Program-made: the position numbers and the translations under genes
Notes under the pieces: generated by a model
Told to the model about the DNA's origin: nothing
The model's input: only the letters and a program-made list of their open reading frames with translations
The model's database searches: none
Part shown: positions 27,653 to 35,757 of the stretch, in pieces
Layout of the letters: each line of letters starts with the position of its first letter
How positions within the stretch are numbered: the stretch's first letter is position 1
DNA from: Aphanothece sacrum FPU1
Lineage (GTDB): Bacteria > Cyanobacteriota > Cyanobacteriia > Cyanobacteriales > Microcystaceae
Assembly: GCF_003864295.1 (NCBI RefSeq)
Contig: NZ_BDQK01000003.1
Span: forward strand, 171,642 to 235,641
Direction of reading: 5' to 3'
Length of the DNA: 64,000 bases

Positions 27653-29476
27653 ATGAGGAATTCTCCGTTTAACAAACCTTCCCCAAAAAATAATTCATTT
27701 CCTAGAAAGCGTCGTTCTTTTGCCAAACGGAACCAGTCGCGGCAGGTTTCTTCTGTTTCTTCCCCTCCCCCTAAAACTAAACCGACCACTTTACCCAAAC
27801 TACGACTCTTAATGGTTTGGGGGTTTCTGTTGGCCTGTATGATGGGGTTAAGCTGGAAACTCTATCAGTTACAAATTGTTCAAGGGGCTGAATTACAAAA
27901 AAAAGCTCGTTCACAACAAACGGTCAATTTGCGGCCTTATATCCCACGACGCTCAATTATTGATAGTCAGGGAAATGTCCTAGCTAGTGATCATCTAGAA
28001 TATATTCTCTATGTTCACCCAATTCAATTGAAACTGCCCAAAGAAGAAATTGCGGCTAAATTGTCAGAAATTCTGGAAAATCAAACCCCTCAACAACTTT
28101 TAGAACGGTTTAAAGAGCGCAAAACTGGGGTTGTTATTGCGCGCGGTTTACCTGAAGGAGTGACACAACGTCTGCGAAAATTGAAACTTGATGGGGTAGA
28201 ACTCAATGAAGCTTATGCCCGTTTTTATCCCCAAGAACAAATGGCCGCTGATATCATTGGTTATGTAGATGGCGATCGCCATGGCCAAGCAGGAATGGAA
28301 TTGAGTCAGGAAAACCTATTAGAACGGGATTTAACGAGTTTATATGTGCGGCGTACTGCTTTAGGGGAAATCATGCCGGCCTTTTTGCCAGAAGATTTAC
28401 TCAAGTCTAATGATTGGCAGGTACAATTAACCTTAGATATGCGTTTACAACGGGCGGCTCGTTCGGCGTTACAACAACAATTAAAGAAGTTTAATGCTAA
28501 ACGGGGGGCCGTTATTGTCATGGATTCGAGTGATGGTTCTTTGTTATCTTTAGTGTGTGAGCCAACCTTTAATCCCAATCAATTTTATAAGTCTAAGGTA
28601 GAATTATTTAAAAATTGGACAGTTAGTGACCTTTATGAGCCAGGATCAACCTTTAAACCGATTAATGTGGCTTTAGCTTTAGAAGCAGGGGTTATTGAAC
28701 CGAATTCGGTATTTAATGATTCTGGGTTAGTAACCGTGGATGGTTGGAAAATCTACAATGCCAGTAAAGCCGGAAATGGCAACATTAACGTAGCTAAAGT
28801 CTTACAAGTGTCGAGTAATGTGGCTATGGTTCAGATGATGCGGCGATTAAGTCGAGAAGACTATTATAATCGGTTACAAAAGCTAAAACTCAACCAAAAA
28901 ACAGGAATTGATCTCCCAGGAGAGGCCTCTGGCCATCTTAAAAGTAAGGATGTTTTTACCAGTCAAGGAATTGAACAAGCAACAACATCTTTTGGTCAGG
29001 GTTTCTCTCTAACACCGATGAAATTAGTACAGTTACATGGTGCTTTAGCCAATGGGGGTAAGTTGGTGACTCCTCATTTGGTGCGGGGGTTAGTAGATGT
29101 TGACGGTAATTTACACTGGAAACCGAATCATGAGACTCACTCTATTTTCCCGCCTAAAGTGACTCAACAGGTGGTTAATATGATGGAAACAGTGGTTAAT
29201 AGTGGTTCGGGAGAAGTCTCTAAAATTCCGGGTTATCGTATTGGTGGGAAAACGGGAACTGCCCAAAAAGCGGGCCCCAGAGGTGGATATTTGCCCAATG
29301 CCAAAATTACGAGTTTTGTGGCGATTTTGCCGGTTCAGTCCCCTAGATACGTGGTTTTAGTGGTGGTGGATGAACCGAAAGGGGGTAATACCTTCGGGTC
29401 AACGGTTGCTGCACCTGTGGCTAAATTAGTAATGGATGCGTTGATTTCGTTGAAGGGACTTCCTCCTTCAAAATGA
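27653..29476 (+). CDS. ftsI: Peptidoglycan transpeptidase FtsI (class B PBP)
   Basis: 607 residues. Basic, Ser/Pro-rich N terminus, membrane anchor at about residues 50-66, PBP dimerisation region with [13 protein letters not shown], and the transpeptidase domain with S332TFK, S387SN and K533TG motifs in order. It cross-links septal peptidoglycan in the periplasm. It follows an FtsL-like gene. Its 3' end overlaps the stop of the convergent ispF gene by 9 bp. Confidence 0.94.
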   Translation: MRNSPFNKPSPKNNSFPRKRRSFAKRNQSRQVSSVSSPPPKTKPTTLPKLRLLMVWGFLLACMMGLSWKLYQLQIVQGAELQKKARSQQTVNLRPYIPRRSIIDSQGNVLASDHLEYILYVHPIQLKLPKEEIAAKLSEILENQTPQQLLERFKERKTGVVIARGLPEGVTQRLRKLKLDGVELNEAYARFYPQEQMAADIIGYVDGDRHGQAGMELSQENLLERDLTSLYVRRTALGEIMPAFLPEDLLKSNDWQVQLTLDMRLQRAARSALQQQLKKFNAKRGAVIVMDSSDGSLLSLVCEPTFNPNQFYKSKVELFKNWTVSDLYEPGSTFKPINVALALEAGVIEPNSVFNDSGLVTVDGWKIYNASKAGNGNINVAKVLQVSSNVAMVQMMRRLSREDYYNRLQKLKLNQKTGIDLPGEASGHLKSKDVFTSQGIEQATTSFGQGFSLTPMKLVQLHGALANGGKLVTPHLVRGLVDVDGNLHWKPNHETHSIFPPKVTQQVVNMMETVVNSGSGEVSKIPGYRIGGKTGTAQKAGPRGGYLPNAKITSFVAILPVQSPRYVVLVVVDEPKGGNTFGSTVAAPVAKLVMDALISLKGLPPSK

Positions 29477-29971
29477 TGATTGGGTTTTCTCCGGTACGAC
29501 AATTAAAAGAACAACTGCATAAACAGCAATACCTTCTTCTCGTCCGACGGGTCCTAATTGTTCATTGGTGGTAGCTTTAATGCCAATTTGATTAGGGTCA
29601 ATTTCTAAAGTATGAGCGAGTTTATCGCGCATTGTCGGGATATGGGACTTCATTTTCGGTTTTTCTGCCACAATTACCGAATCAATATTCCCGATTTGCC
29701 ATCCTTGCGATCGCACTAATTGATTAACCTGTTGTAATAAGATTAAACTATTAGCCCCGGCCCATTGGGGGTCAGAAGGGGGGAAATAATGGCCAATATC
29801 GCCTAAACTTAAGGCCCCTAACATAGCATCCATAATAGCATGAGTCAGCACATCAGCATCACTATGACCGAGTAATCCTACGGTGTGGGAGATTTCAACT
29901 CCTCCTAAAATTAGGGGTCTTCCTAATACAAGACGATGGATATCATAACCGTTACCAATACGAATATTCAT
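29468..29971 (-). CDS. ispF: 2-C-methyl-D-erythritol 2,4-cyclodiphosphate synthase
   Basis: 167 residues from ATG 29971; upstream in-frame codons to 30091 run through a MITE-like repeat and have no family match. IspF catalyses the fifth step of the MEP isoprenoid pathway. Signatures: [20 protein letters not shown] (metal-binding Asp and His), [35 protein letters not shown], and [19 protein letters not shown]. Length is standard. The start codon is at the edge of a MITE-like insertion, so its promoter must lie in or beyond that repeat. Confidence 0.95.
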   Translation of the reverse strand: MNIRIGNGYDIHRLVLGRPLILGGVEISHTVGLLGHSDADVLTHAIMDAMLGALSLGDIGHYFPPSDPQWAGANSLILLQQVNQLVRSQGWQIGNIDSVIVAEKPKMKSHIPTMRDKLAHTLEIDPNQIGIKATTNEQLGPVGREEGIAVYAVVLLIVVPEKTQSSF

Positions 29972-30161
29972 AAGTAGGTAAATAAAATTAATTACACAAA
30001 ATTTGTAGGGGCGGGTTTTTGTAGGGGCGGGTTTTTTACATAAATCAATGATTCTCACAAAAAAACTAGATAAACCCGCCCCTAAAACCATTGTTACTCA
30101 ACCATTACAACTATATCAAAACCCGCCCCGACTATGCAATTAATTTTGCGCACGGTACTTA
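29971..30161. repeat. MITE-like element, long copy
   Basis: Begins TAAGTAGGTAAATAAAATTAATT and ends AATTAATTTTGCGCACGGTACTTA, imperfect terminal inverted repeats. The inside holds GTAGGGGCGGGTTTTT twice and the complementary AAACCCGCCCC twice. 191 bp; the shorter relative at 38831-38956 is 126 bp. The left end touches the ispF start codon. No ORF. Confidence 0.8.
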
Positions 30162-30353
30162 TAAGTAAGAATTTTAGTGATAAAACAAGTCTATCAAACA
30201 AAGTAAATGGTAGGGGCAAGTTTTTAACGGCAATTGATGGTTTTAACAATAATTGATGGTTTCAACAAATATATTATGTGAAATCGCCCTTTGTAACTCA
30301 ATTCCTGTTAAAATCTTAATTGATTATTCCTGTAGGGATTGAACGATAAGTTT

Positions 30354-30818
30354 ATGGCAACCGCAACCTTACTGCTTGATGCACCTGATATTAGTGTCGA
30401 TGATTATTGTGTTTTTGGGTTAGCTACCTGTTTTCTTAAAGAGGATGGAGAATTTCATGAGGTTGAAATTATTGAACCTATTCCTTCGGCCGCTTTAGAA
30501 GCGATTCTTAAGGGAATTCCTACTTCTTATCAATGGGCTTGTGCTAAATTAGTAGGGGAATTTTTAATGGCAGATACTTTACAAAAGCCGTCTGATTTTC
30601 CTGATTCTGCTCAATTTTGTGATAATTTTATTGAACGAGTCACCGCAGCAGTCCGAACTTATAAAAGTAGAAATGAAGCGAAATCTCATATTGAGTTAGG
30701 CAACTTAAAGAAGGATTTTAATTATTCTTTGGAAAGAAAGCGGGTTCTTAATGCGGTGAATGTTGTGAAGACAGAAGATAATGTTAAACAGCATTCTCAT
30801 ACCCATAAGGTACTTTAA
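30354..30818 (+). CDS. Conserved hypothetical protein
   Basis: 154 residues from ATG 30354 (MATATLLLDAPDISVDDYCVFGLATCFLKEDGEFHEVEIIEP); a TTG at 30339 would add five residues. Family not recognised; the mostly helical core (YQWACAKLVGEFLMADTLQ, FCDNFIERVTAAVRTYKSRNEAK) and a His-rich end (KQHSHTHKVL) are visible. No signal or membrane segment. It is alone on the plus strand. Confidence 0.65.
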   Translation: MATATLLLDAPDISVDDYCVFGLATCFLKEDGEFHEVEIIEPIPSAALEAILKGIPTSYQWACAKLVGEFLMADTLQKPSDFPDSAQFCDNFIERVTAAVRTYKSRNEAKSHIELGNLKKDFNYSLERKRVLNAVNVVKTEDNVKQHSHTHKVL

Positions 30819-30840
30819 TTAAAAGGTATTTCATTGATAG

Positions 30841-30967
30841 GTAGGTTGGGTTGAACGATAGTGAAACCCAACAAAATCTCTATGCTGATAGTTAATAGTT
30901 AATAGTTAATAATTATCGGTTAACATGGTTAAAGTTAGGTTGGGTTTCGTTCCTCAACCCAACCTAC
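30841..30967. repeat. Two GTAGGTTGGG palindromes flanking a heptamer repeat
   Basis: 30841-30876 (GTAGGTTGGGTTGAACGATA...AAACCCAAC) and 30932-30967 (GTTAGGTTGGGTTTCGTTCC...CAACCCAACCTAC), with TAGTTAA heptamers at 30889-30912 between them. Same family as 43538-43566, 45868-45953 and the 80-bp forms at 9333 and 33097. Confidence 0.8.
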
Positions 30968-31050
30968 AAAATAAGTTGATAAGACTAATAATTAGAAGAA
31001 AATAGATTATATTTAAGGATACAATTCTTATCATCAGAACCAGCAAATTC

Positions 31051-31638
31051 ATGAATAATACGGCGATAAATCCATCTTTAGTTCCCTATTGGGAAGATTT
31101 AACCCTCAGTCATGCTCCTACAGGGCTAAAACTCGATCAGATTCAAATTCATTTAGATTTAGTATTATTGGCTTTAGAAGCCTTAACAAACCTCAATAGT
31201 GAGTCCCTACTCGCAACCGCCCAAGAACTCAATATAAGTATGAGTATCGCCCAAACCTTTAATCTTTGGCGAGAATGTATCTTAAATCCTTCTCTAAATA
31301 ATGGCAGATCTGGCAAAAAATTGCAATTAGAACAGGCACGAGGACAAGTTTTATTGATTTGTCACTTAGCACAACAAAATCAAGAATTTATTCGCCGTGC
31401 TGTTACATTACTAGAACAGGTGACATTTCAAGATAAAGATCCTTATCGAACAACTTTACTTGGTAATTATATAGAAAAGTTTAATGATCTCTATCAAGGT
31501 TGTATTCCTCCATCAGAGAGTCTTTCCCCTTCCCAATTATCAAAACTTGCCTCTAAACTTTTAGTAGATTTACTGTTTTATAGTGCGCCTAATGGCCATC
31601 GCCGTTTGTGGATAGCCTTATTAGACTACACTCGCTAA
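31051..31638 (+). CDS. DUF3038 domain protein
   Basis: 195 residues, mostly helical: KLDQIQIHLDLVLLALEALTNL, IAQTFNLWRECILNPS, LEQARGQVLLICHLAQQNQEFIRRAV, LSKLASKLLVDLLFYS. Matches the cyanobacteria-specific DUF3038 family. It is followed after 16 bp by a DUF4335 gene, a pairing conserved among cyanobacteria, so the products probably act together. Function unknown. Confidence 0.85.
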   Translation: MNNTAINPSLVPYWEDLTLSHAPTGLKLDQIQIHLDLVLLALEALTNLNSESLLATAQELNISMSIAQTFNLWRECILNPSLNNGRSGKKLQLEQARGQVLLICHLAQQNQEFIRRAVTLLEQVTFQDKDPYRTTLLGNYIEKFNDLYQGCIPPSESLSPSQLSKLASKLLVDLLFYSAPNGHRRLWIALLDYTR

Positions 31639-31654
31639 TATTCCTGTTAAAATT

Positions 31655-33076
31655 ATGATGTTATTTTCTGAGTCTGCCATCCGACGCTATACACCCCCAA
31701 CCTGTACCCTAGAAATTTGGGACAAACGCCCTAAATTCTCTCGTTGGACAAAAAAAGCTTCTCCTGATGACTTACACTTTAAACTAAAATTTGACGATCC
31801 TAGACTATCCGAAAAAGAACAAGTCAACCTGTCAGGAGATCACCTTCAACTTGAATTACTCACTGATGTGGTGTCTTCCTATGTGCAGAATTTACTATAC
31901 CAAACCTCTAGTTGTTTAACTCCTTGCTTAGAGAAAAAAATTGATTCAAATCAGACAAATATACTTGATAATGCTTCTTTTTTGTCGAGTCATCCTCCCA
32001 GGTTACAACCCCAAGGTTTTCTGACTCATCAATTAATATTTGCCGATCTCGAAATTCAAGCTTCTCATTCTGGTATTACTCTAAGTGCTTCTCAATTATT
32101 TGATCTACTCAACGCTTTAGAAGGCTATACTCAAGGACAGTCCGTTGTCACACCCGCTTCCACTTCTTGGCGAGGGAAAGGACTATCTGTGTGGATAGGG
32201 GCTGTTACAGTGGCTATACTGGCAGTAGTAGTCCCTACAGTGGGGGTTCAGTGGTTTCGTCAACTTAACCCTAATTCTGCCTCTAATACTACTCAAGAAA
32301 AGAATGAGCAACCTGTGGGCTTTTTGGATGTGTTACCCCCTGTTCCCCCACCTTCTGGCAAACCTTTGCCCTCTCCTTCCTTAGCCCCTATTTTAGCTAG
32401 TCGAGATCCTTTACCACCACCCTCAAAAATTAGTCCAGGAACTCCTCCACCCCGTAATTCCTCCCGTCCTATTACATCTCCTAACCTCGCTATTTTGCCG
32501 CCTGCGCCTGTGGTTCCTCCAGCACCCCCTAAACCTCCTAATGCTGTTGATGCGCCTCCTTTAGACCCTGCTACGGCTGGCAGGGTTCCTGTTTTACCTC
32601 CTGCTGGTAGAGGTATGGTCATGCAGCCTTGGCCTTCCACTCCCGCCGCTCAAATTATGGCGATCGCGCCTCTTACTCCTCCTCCCCGTCTAACGGCTAA
32701 GTCATTATCTGGGCGATCGCTGGTTGATGGTAATAATGTTTCGACTGAGTTTGAGCCGTCTGTCACCACTAAACCTCCTCTAGAAACCACTCTCCTTGAT
32801 GCTATCCCTCAAGTGGCAGAAGCTAGACAATATATTCAACAACGCTGGCAACCGGCCGCAGATGTCAAACAAACTTTAGAATATCGTCTCATCGTTGGGC
32901 CTGATGGTTCTCTCAAACAAGCTGTTCCTCTAGGGAAAGCGGCTACCCTTTATCTGGCTAGTACGGGACTTCCTAAACCTGGAGATTCTTTTGTCTCTAA
33001 GCTTGATCTGTCGGAAAATCAAACCATTCGTTTAGTTTTGACCCCTAATGGTAGAGTTCAAACCTTTTTAGAGTAA
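31655..33076 (+). CDS. DUF4335 domain protein, TonB-like architecture
   Basis: 473 residues. Residues 1-165 form the DUF4335 domain (SAIRRYTPPTCTLEIWDKRP, LSGDHLQLELLTDVVSSYVQNLL). One membrane helix at about residues 176-193 (SVWIGAVTVAILAVVVPTVGV), a Pro-rich stretch of about 170 residues, then a C-terminal domain (LDAIPQVAEARQYIQQRWQP, LEYRLIVGPDGSLKQAVPLG). The order helix / Pro-rich spacer / small C-terminal domain recalls energy transducers such as TonB, but the family is uncharacterised; the likeness is architectural only. Confidence 0.82.
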   Translation: MMLFSESAIRRYTPPTCTLEIWDKRPKFSRWTKKASPDDLHFKLKFDDPRLSEKEQVNLSGDHLQLELLTDVVSSYVQNLLYQTSSCLTPCLEKKIDSNQTNILDNASFLSSHPPRLQPQGFLTHQLIFADLEIQASHSGITLSASQLFDLLNALEGYTQGQSVVTPASTSWRGKGLSVWIGAVTVAILAVVVPTVGVQWFRQLNPNSASNTTQEKNEQPVGFLDVLPPVPPPSGKPLPSPSLAPILASRDPLPPPSKISPGTPPPRNSSRPITSPNLAILPPAPVVPPAPPKPPNAVDAPPLDPATAGRVPVLPPAGRGMVMQPWPSTPAAQIMAIAPLTPPPRLTAKSLSGRSLVDGNNVSTEFEPSVTTKPPLETTLLDAIPQVAEARQYIQQRWQPAADVKQTLEYRLIVGPDGSLKQAVPLGKAATLYLASTGLPKPGDSFVSKLDLSENQTIRLVLTPNGRVQTFLE

Positions 33077-33096
33077 TCTAAAATAAGACAATAGAT

Positions 33097-33176
33097 TGTA
33101 GGTTGGGGAGCCACTCCGGTCTTGGGGTTTCCCCAAGTAGAGGAAGTGGCGTTTGAGGAACGAAACCCAACAAACT
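33097..33176. repeat. 80-bp dispersed repeat, copy 2
   Basis: Second copy of the element at 9333-9412 with one substitution (GAGGA/CACG). It lies just after the DUF4335 gene. Near-identity of two distant copies implies recent movement or conversion. Confidence 0.9.
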
Positions 33177-33213
33177 CGAATCTTAATACACCAAATTAGC
33201 GTCAAACAATCGA

Positions 33214-33284
33214 GTAGAGTGGGTTAGACGCGGCCATGATTTTTATAAAAAACTAATAACTTTTTATTCGCGTTGTAACCCACC
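33214..33284. repeat. 71-bp dispersed palindromic element, copy 2
   Basis: Starts GTAGAGTGGGTTAGACGCGG and ends CGCGTTGTAACCCACC. Relative of 11795-11865; more diverged in its AT-rich middle. Confidence 0.78.
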
Positions 33285-33319
33285 AATTTAAAACAAAGTA
33301 ACAGGGTTGATTTTAATCT

Positions 33320-33547
33320 TTAATATCTATCTCGTAATTCCAGAAATACTTGCTCAGCTAATTCGCCCCTAACATTTCCCTCACCAATTTCTGCTAATCT
33401 TTGATTTAGTTCATTATCCCAAGCTTGTTTTAAATTTTCATCTATATTTTCATCAAGAGATTGGATAAGAAATTGAGCAATTTCAGCACGATCTTGTACA
33501 GAAAGCTGAGAAAGTTCTAATTTTAAGGTTTCTGTTATTTGAGTCAT
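33320..33547 (-). CDS. Addiction-module antitoxin family protein (TIGR02574-like)
   Basis: 75 residues: LKLELSQLSVQDRAEIAQFLIQSLDE, then QAWDNELNQRLAEIGEGNVRGE. This matches the small 'addiction module component' family normally paired with a ParE/RelE toxin. No such toxin gene directly follows downstream on this strand, so it looks orphaned, or it relates to the HigBA-like pair 0.3-1 kb upstream. 12 bp from the preceding gene. Confidence 0.75.
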   Translation of the reverse strand: MTQITETLKLELSQLSVQDRAEIAQFLIQSLDENIDENLKQAWDNELNQRLAEIGEGNVRGELAEQVFLELRDRY

Positions 33548-33559
33548 TTTGAAACCACT

Positions 33560-33835
33560 TTAATTAATATTGTAGGGAATGTTATATAAATAATAATCTA
33601 AATTTTCGGAAGCGTCTTCTGGAACCGTTTCCCAAAGTTTATCAGGAATTTTATCGGCATTTTCGGTAACAATTTGTAAAAAAGAAGGGACAGTTTCATC
33701 AAAAGGTTGATCATCTTCTGAATGGGTTAATTTTTGTTGATTATATTGATAAATGGTTTGTTTAATAAAGTTTTCGAGTTCTCCTAATGTTAAGCTGGCC
33801 ACAGAGCGATTAGGTTCAAATGGTGTGTTTATCAT
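33560..33835 (-). CDS. Hypothetical protein in TA cluster
   Basis: 91 residues; starts MINTPFEPNRSVASLTLGELENFIKQTIYQYNQQK, resembling the N-terminal segment of small regulatory proteins located next to cyanobacterial toxin genes, followed by an acidic second half (FLQIVTENADKIPDKLWETVPEDASENLDYYLY). Family not certain. It lies between the HigA-like gene (26 bp) and the addiction-module gene (12 bp). Confidence 0.6.
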   Translation of the reverse strand: MINTPFEPNRSVASLTLGELENFIKQTIYQYNQQKLTHSEDDQPFDETVPSFLQIVTENADKIPDKLWETVPEDASENLDYYLYNIPYNIN

Positions 33836-33861
33836 AGATTTTTCTAGTTATTACTACAATC

Positions 33862-34143
33862 CTAATTTGACTTTTCAAAGGAAATTTTGAGATGTGTTCC
33901 CGTCGCTTCCGCAATCCTCATTAATGTTTTGATGGTAGCATTTTGTTCCCCACCTTCCCATCGTGCAATTTGAGACTGTTTAGCCGACATTCTTTGAGCT
34001 AGTTCTGCCTGAGTTAAACCAGCTTGGGTTCTAGCAGAAATTATCGCTGAAGCAATTTCAAATTCTAAAGCCATCCCCTCATAAGCAGTTTTATATTCTG
34101 GATCTTCTAACCATTGCTGATGCAGTTGGGAAACTTGGGTCAT
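33862..34143 (-). CDS. HigA-like XRE antitoxin
   Basis: 93 residues with an XRE helix-turn-helix at about residues 28-82 (ISARTQAGLTQAELAQRMSAKQSQIARWEGGEQNATIKTLMRIAEATG). The start overlaps the toxin stop by 4 bp (ATGA), the classic toxin-first HigBA order. Expected to bind HigB and repress the operon. Confidence 0.9.
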   Translation of the reverse strand: MTQVSQLHQQWLEDPEYKTAYEGMALEFEIASAIISARTQAGLTQAELAQRMSAKQSQIARWEGGEQNATIKTLMRIAEATGTHLKISFEKSN

Positions 34144-34466
34144 GTTTCAATCTCCTGGGCCCTTTTTAGGGCAAGTTCAATTTCTTTTCTGGGAATTTTC
34201 TGAGTTTTCTTAATAAAAACTCGCACAACAATAACTCGTTTGGGTTTGACAGTGACATATAAAGCACGAGAAATTCCATCTCTCCCTTTAAGACGAATTT
34301 CCCACAAAGCTTTTTCTATATGTTTGACATAGGGTTCCCCTACATTTTCTAAACCATGTTCCGTAATCAGCTTACTAATCCAAATAAACCGCGCACGCAT
34401 ATCTGCTGGTAATGCTGCTAGTTCTGCATCTACGGTTTCGTTTAAAGTTTCAACACTCCAGTTCAT
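34140..34466 (-). CDS. HigB-like toxin (RelE/ParE superfamily, Gp49-like)
   Basis: 108 residues: DAELAALPADMRARFIWISKLITEHG, then VKHIEKALWEIRLKGRDGISRALYVTVKPKRVIVVRVFIKKTQKIPRKEIELALKR. This fits the Gp49/DUF891 branch of RelE-fold mRNA interferases, with the WEIRLKG strand and basic catalytic-type residues. First gene of the operon; upstream of it lies the palindrome-like GAGTATAACTTATAAGTTATACTC at 34472-34495, a plausible operator for HigA. Confidence 0.88.
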   Translation of the reverse strand: MNWSVETLNETVDAELAALPADMRARFIWISKLITEHGLENVGEPYVKHIEKALWEIRLKGRDGISRALYVTVKPKRVIVVRVFIKKTQKIPRKEIELALKRAQEIET

Positions 34467-34471
34467 TCTCG

Positions 34472-34495
34472 GAGTATAACTTATAAGTTATACTC
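34472..34495. promoter_or_regulatory. 24-bp perfect palindrome upstream of higB-like gene
   Basis: GAGTATAACTTA is followed by its exact reverse complement. It begins 6 bp upstream of the toxin start codon on the minus strand. Position and symmetry fit a HigA autorepression operator overlapping the promoter (inference). Confidence 0.6.
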
Positions 34496-34633
34496 TCATC
34501 AATTGTGGCACGCCGCATCTTGCCTGTGAAATCCCCAAATTGTAACAATTAACTAACTTATGTTAAGTAATGTAACAATAGAAAAAAAAATTTGACGGAA
34601 GGATAAAGGGCAATAGGGGAAAAGAACAGAGGG

Positions 34634-34855
34634 TTAAAGAGGTCTACCGAACAGGCATACCAGACGAAAACCGCTATTGAGGAGGTGGTTGACGCGCGAA
34701 ACGTCGATGTAGCGGAAAGCAGAACGGCAGAAATCAGGATCGTAGCCCCAGGAACCGCCCCGCAGTACACATCTTCGTCTATCTGTCAATATTCTTTTAC
34801 AATTCTTTACAATGTATTCGTCATTATTTGTGGTCAGACTCCGCTCATCCCACAC
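34634..34855 (-). pseudogene. FGE-sulfatase C-terminal fragment with DGR-type variable region
   Basis: The frame carries CVLRGGSWGYDPDFCRSAF, RYIDVSRVNHLLNSGFRLVC (about 34655-34768). This is the C-terminal end of the formylglycine-generating-enzyme (FGE)/C-type-lectin fold used as the variable region by diversity-generating retroelements (usual form RGGSWNNN...NCRSANRN...GFRLV). At positions where family members have Asn the codons here are GGC, TAC, TTC, TTC, TAC, ATC, GAC, GTC, AAC, CAC, CTC, CTC. All end in C, as expected if AAC template codons were mutated only at A, and unlike the T-ending codons this genome favours. The rest of the FGE domain is missing; the frame follows a truncated TIR gene. 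No reverse transcriptase or template repeat is in the window. Confidence 0.7.
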
Positions 34856-35619
34856 ACTACCTCACTAGCATGAGCCAAAAAAATCTGGATCTCCGATGTC
34901 GCAACATTATCACCACTGCCAGAATGGGTTTGAGTAACATTTGACATAGTACTGCTATTTCCTTGTTGAGAGTTGGAATTATAAATAGTAACTGGTGAAG
35001 GTGATAAATTTTTTATAATAGTGGAAACTTGGACTATTATATCTAGCCAATTTGAACCTGAAGTCTTGCCTAAATTTGATGGTATTGGTGGAGCATCAGG
35101 TTGTATTTGATGAGCTTTTTGATAGTATTGATTTGCCATTGCCGTTTGCTGTCTAGCTGAATATAAAAAACTTAACATCCAAGAAGATTTAGCATCCATC
35201 GGATTAAGTTGTAGAGCGAATGAAAATGCCTTCTGTGCTTCTACTGTATTTCCTTGTGCTAGAAGTATCTCTCCTGCCAAGGAATGATATTGAAAAAAGT
35301 TAGGATTCAAAGCAATCGCTTGATTTACATTAGCCAAGGAGTCAGTTAAATAATTTGGTGCTAACTCTTGAAACCCTAAAGTTGTCTGCATTAATGCTGC
35401 ACGAAAATAGGTAAATCCTAGCGAATAATATACATAGCCAGAAACAAATTGTCCTACCTGCCGAGCTATACTTATCGAATGTTTGATCTGTTCAATTGTT
35501 TGAGCGTATAAATTAGCAGCGACAGGAAAGTTTTGAGTCATTTCTGCCTGTATTGCTTGTTGGCCTAAATTACATCCTTGTTGATAGTAGTAATAATAGT
35601 CGTAATATATGGGGTTCAT
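34834..35619 (-). CDS. TPR-repeat protein with truncated C-terminal TIR domain
   Basis: 261 residues. TPR-like helical repeats at residues about 25-185 (AEMTQNFPVAANLYAQTIEQI, ANVNQAIALNPNFFQYHSLAGEILLAQGN, AQKAFSFALQLNPMDAKSSWMLS). A Ser/Thr/Asn linker follows (SNVTQTHSGSGDNVATS), then EIQIFLAHASE, the first strand of a TIR-type domain (IFLSHASEDK in relatives). The frame then stops after ten unrelated residues. The FGE fragment overlaps the 3' end in another frame. I read this as an internal deletion in a longer TPR-TIR-FGE gene. Start ATG 35619; Tyr-rich N terminus YYDYYYYYQQG is unusual. Confidence 0.7.
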   Translation of the reverse strand: MNPIYYDYYYYYQQGCNLGQQAIQAEMTQNFPVAANLYAQTIEQIKHSISIARQVGQFVSGYVYYSLGFTYFRAALMQTTLGFQELAPNYLTDSLANVNQAIALNPNFFQYHSLAGEILLAQGNTVEAQKAFSFALQLNPMDAKSSWMLSFLYSARQQTAMANQYYQKAHQIQPDAPPIPSNLGKTSGSNWLDIIVQVSTIIKNLSPSPVTIYNSNSQQGNSSTMSNVTQTHSGSGDNVATSEIQIFLAHASEVVCGMSGV

Positions 35620-35731
35620 ATCCTCATTTTTTAGATCTTTATCATCGTCATCGATTCATAACGCATATTTTATGGAGTATAACGCAAATTCTTAATTTTT
35701 GAGGGTTAAAAAAACTTTTTCTAGAAAAATA

Positions 35732-35750
35732 ACCGCCGTAGAACGGCGGT
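35732..35750 (-). terminator. Intrinsic terminator of speA
   Basis: ACCGCCG, five-base loop, CGGCGGT, then TATTTTTCT in the minus-strand direction, 8 bp after the speA stop codon. Confidence 0.85.
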
Positions 35751-35757
35751 CACTAAC

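Noticed and set aside
32293..32640. Gly/Lys-rich minus-strand frame
   Set aside because: Antisense to the Pro-rich spacer of the DUF4335 gene; composition follows from the sense codons.
34558..34873. Other frames overlapping the FGE fragment
   Set aside because: Only the 34634-34855 minus frame gives the RGGSW...GFRLV pattern; the others are shadows.
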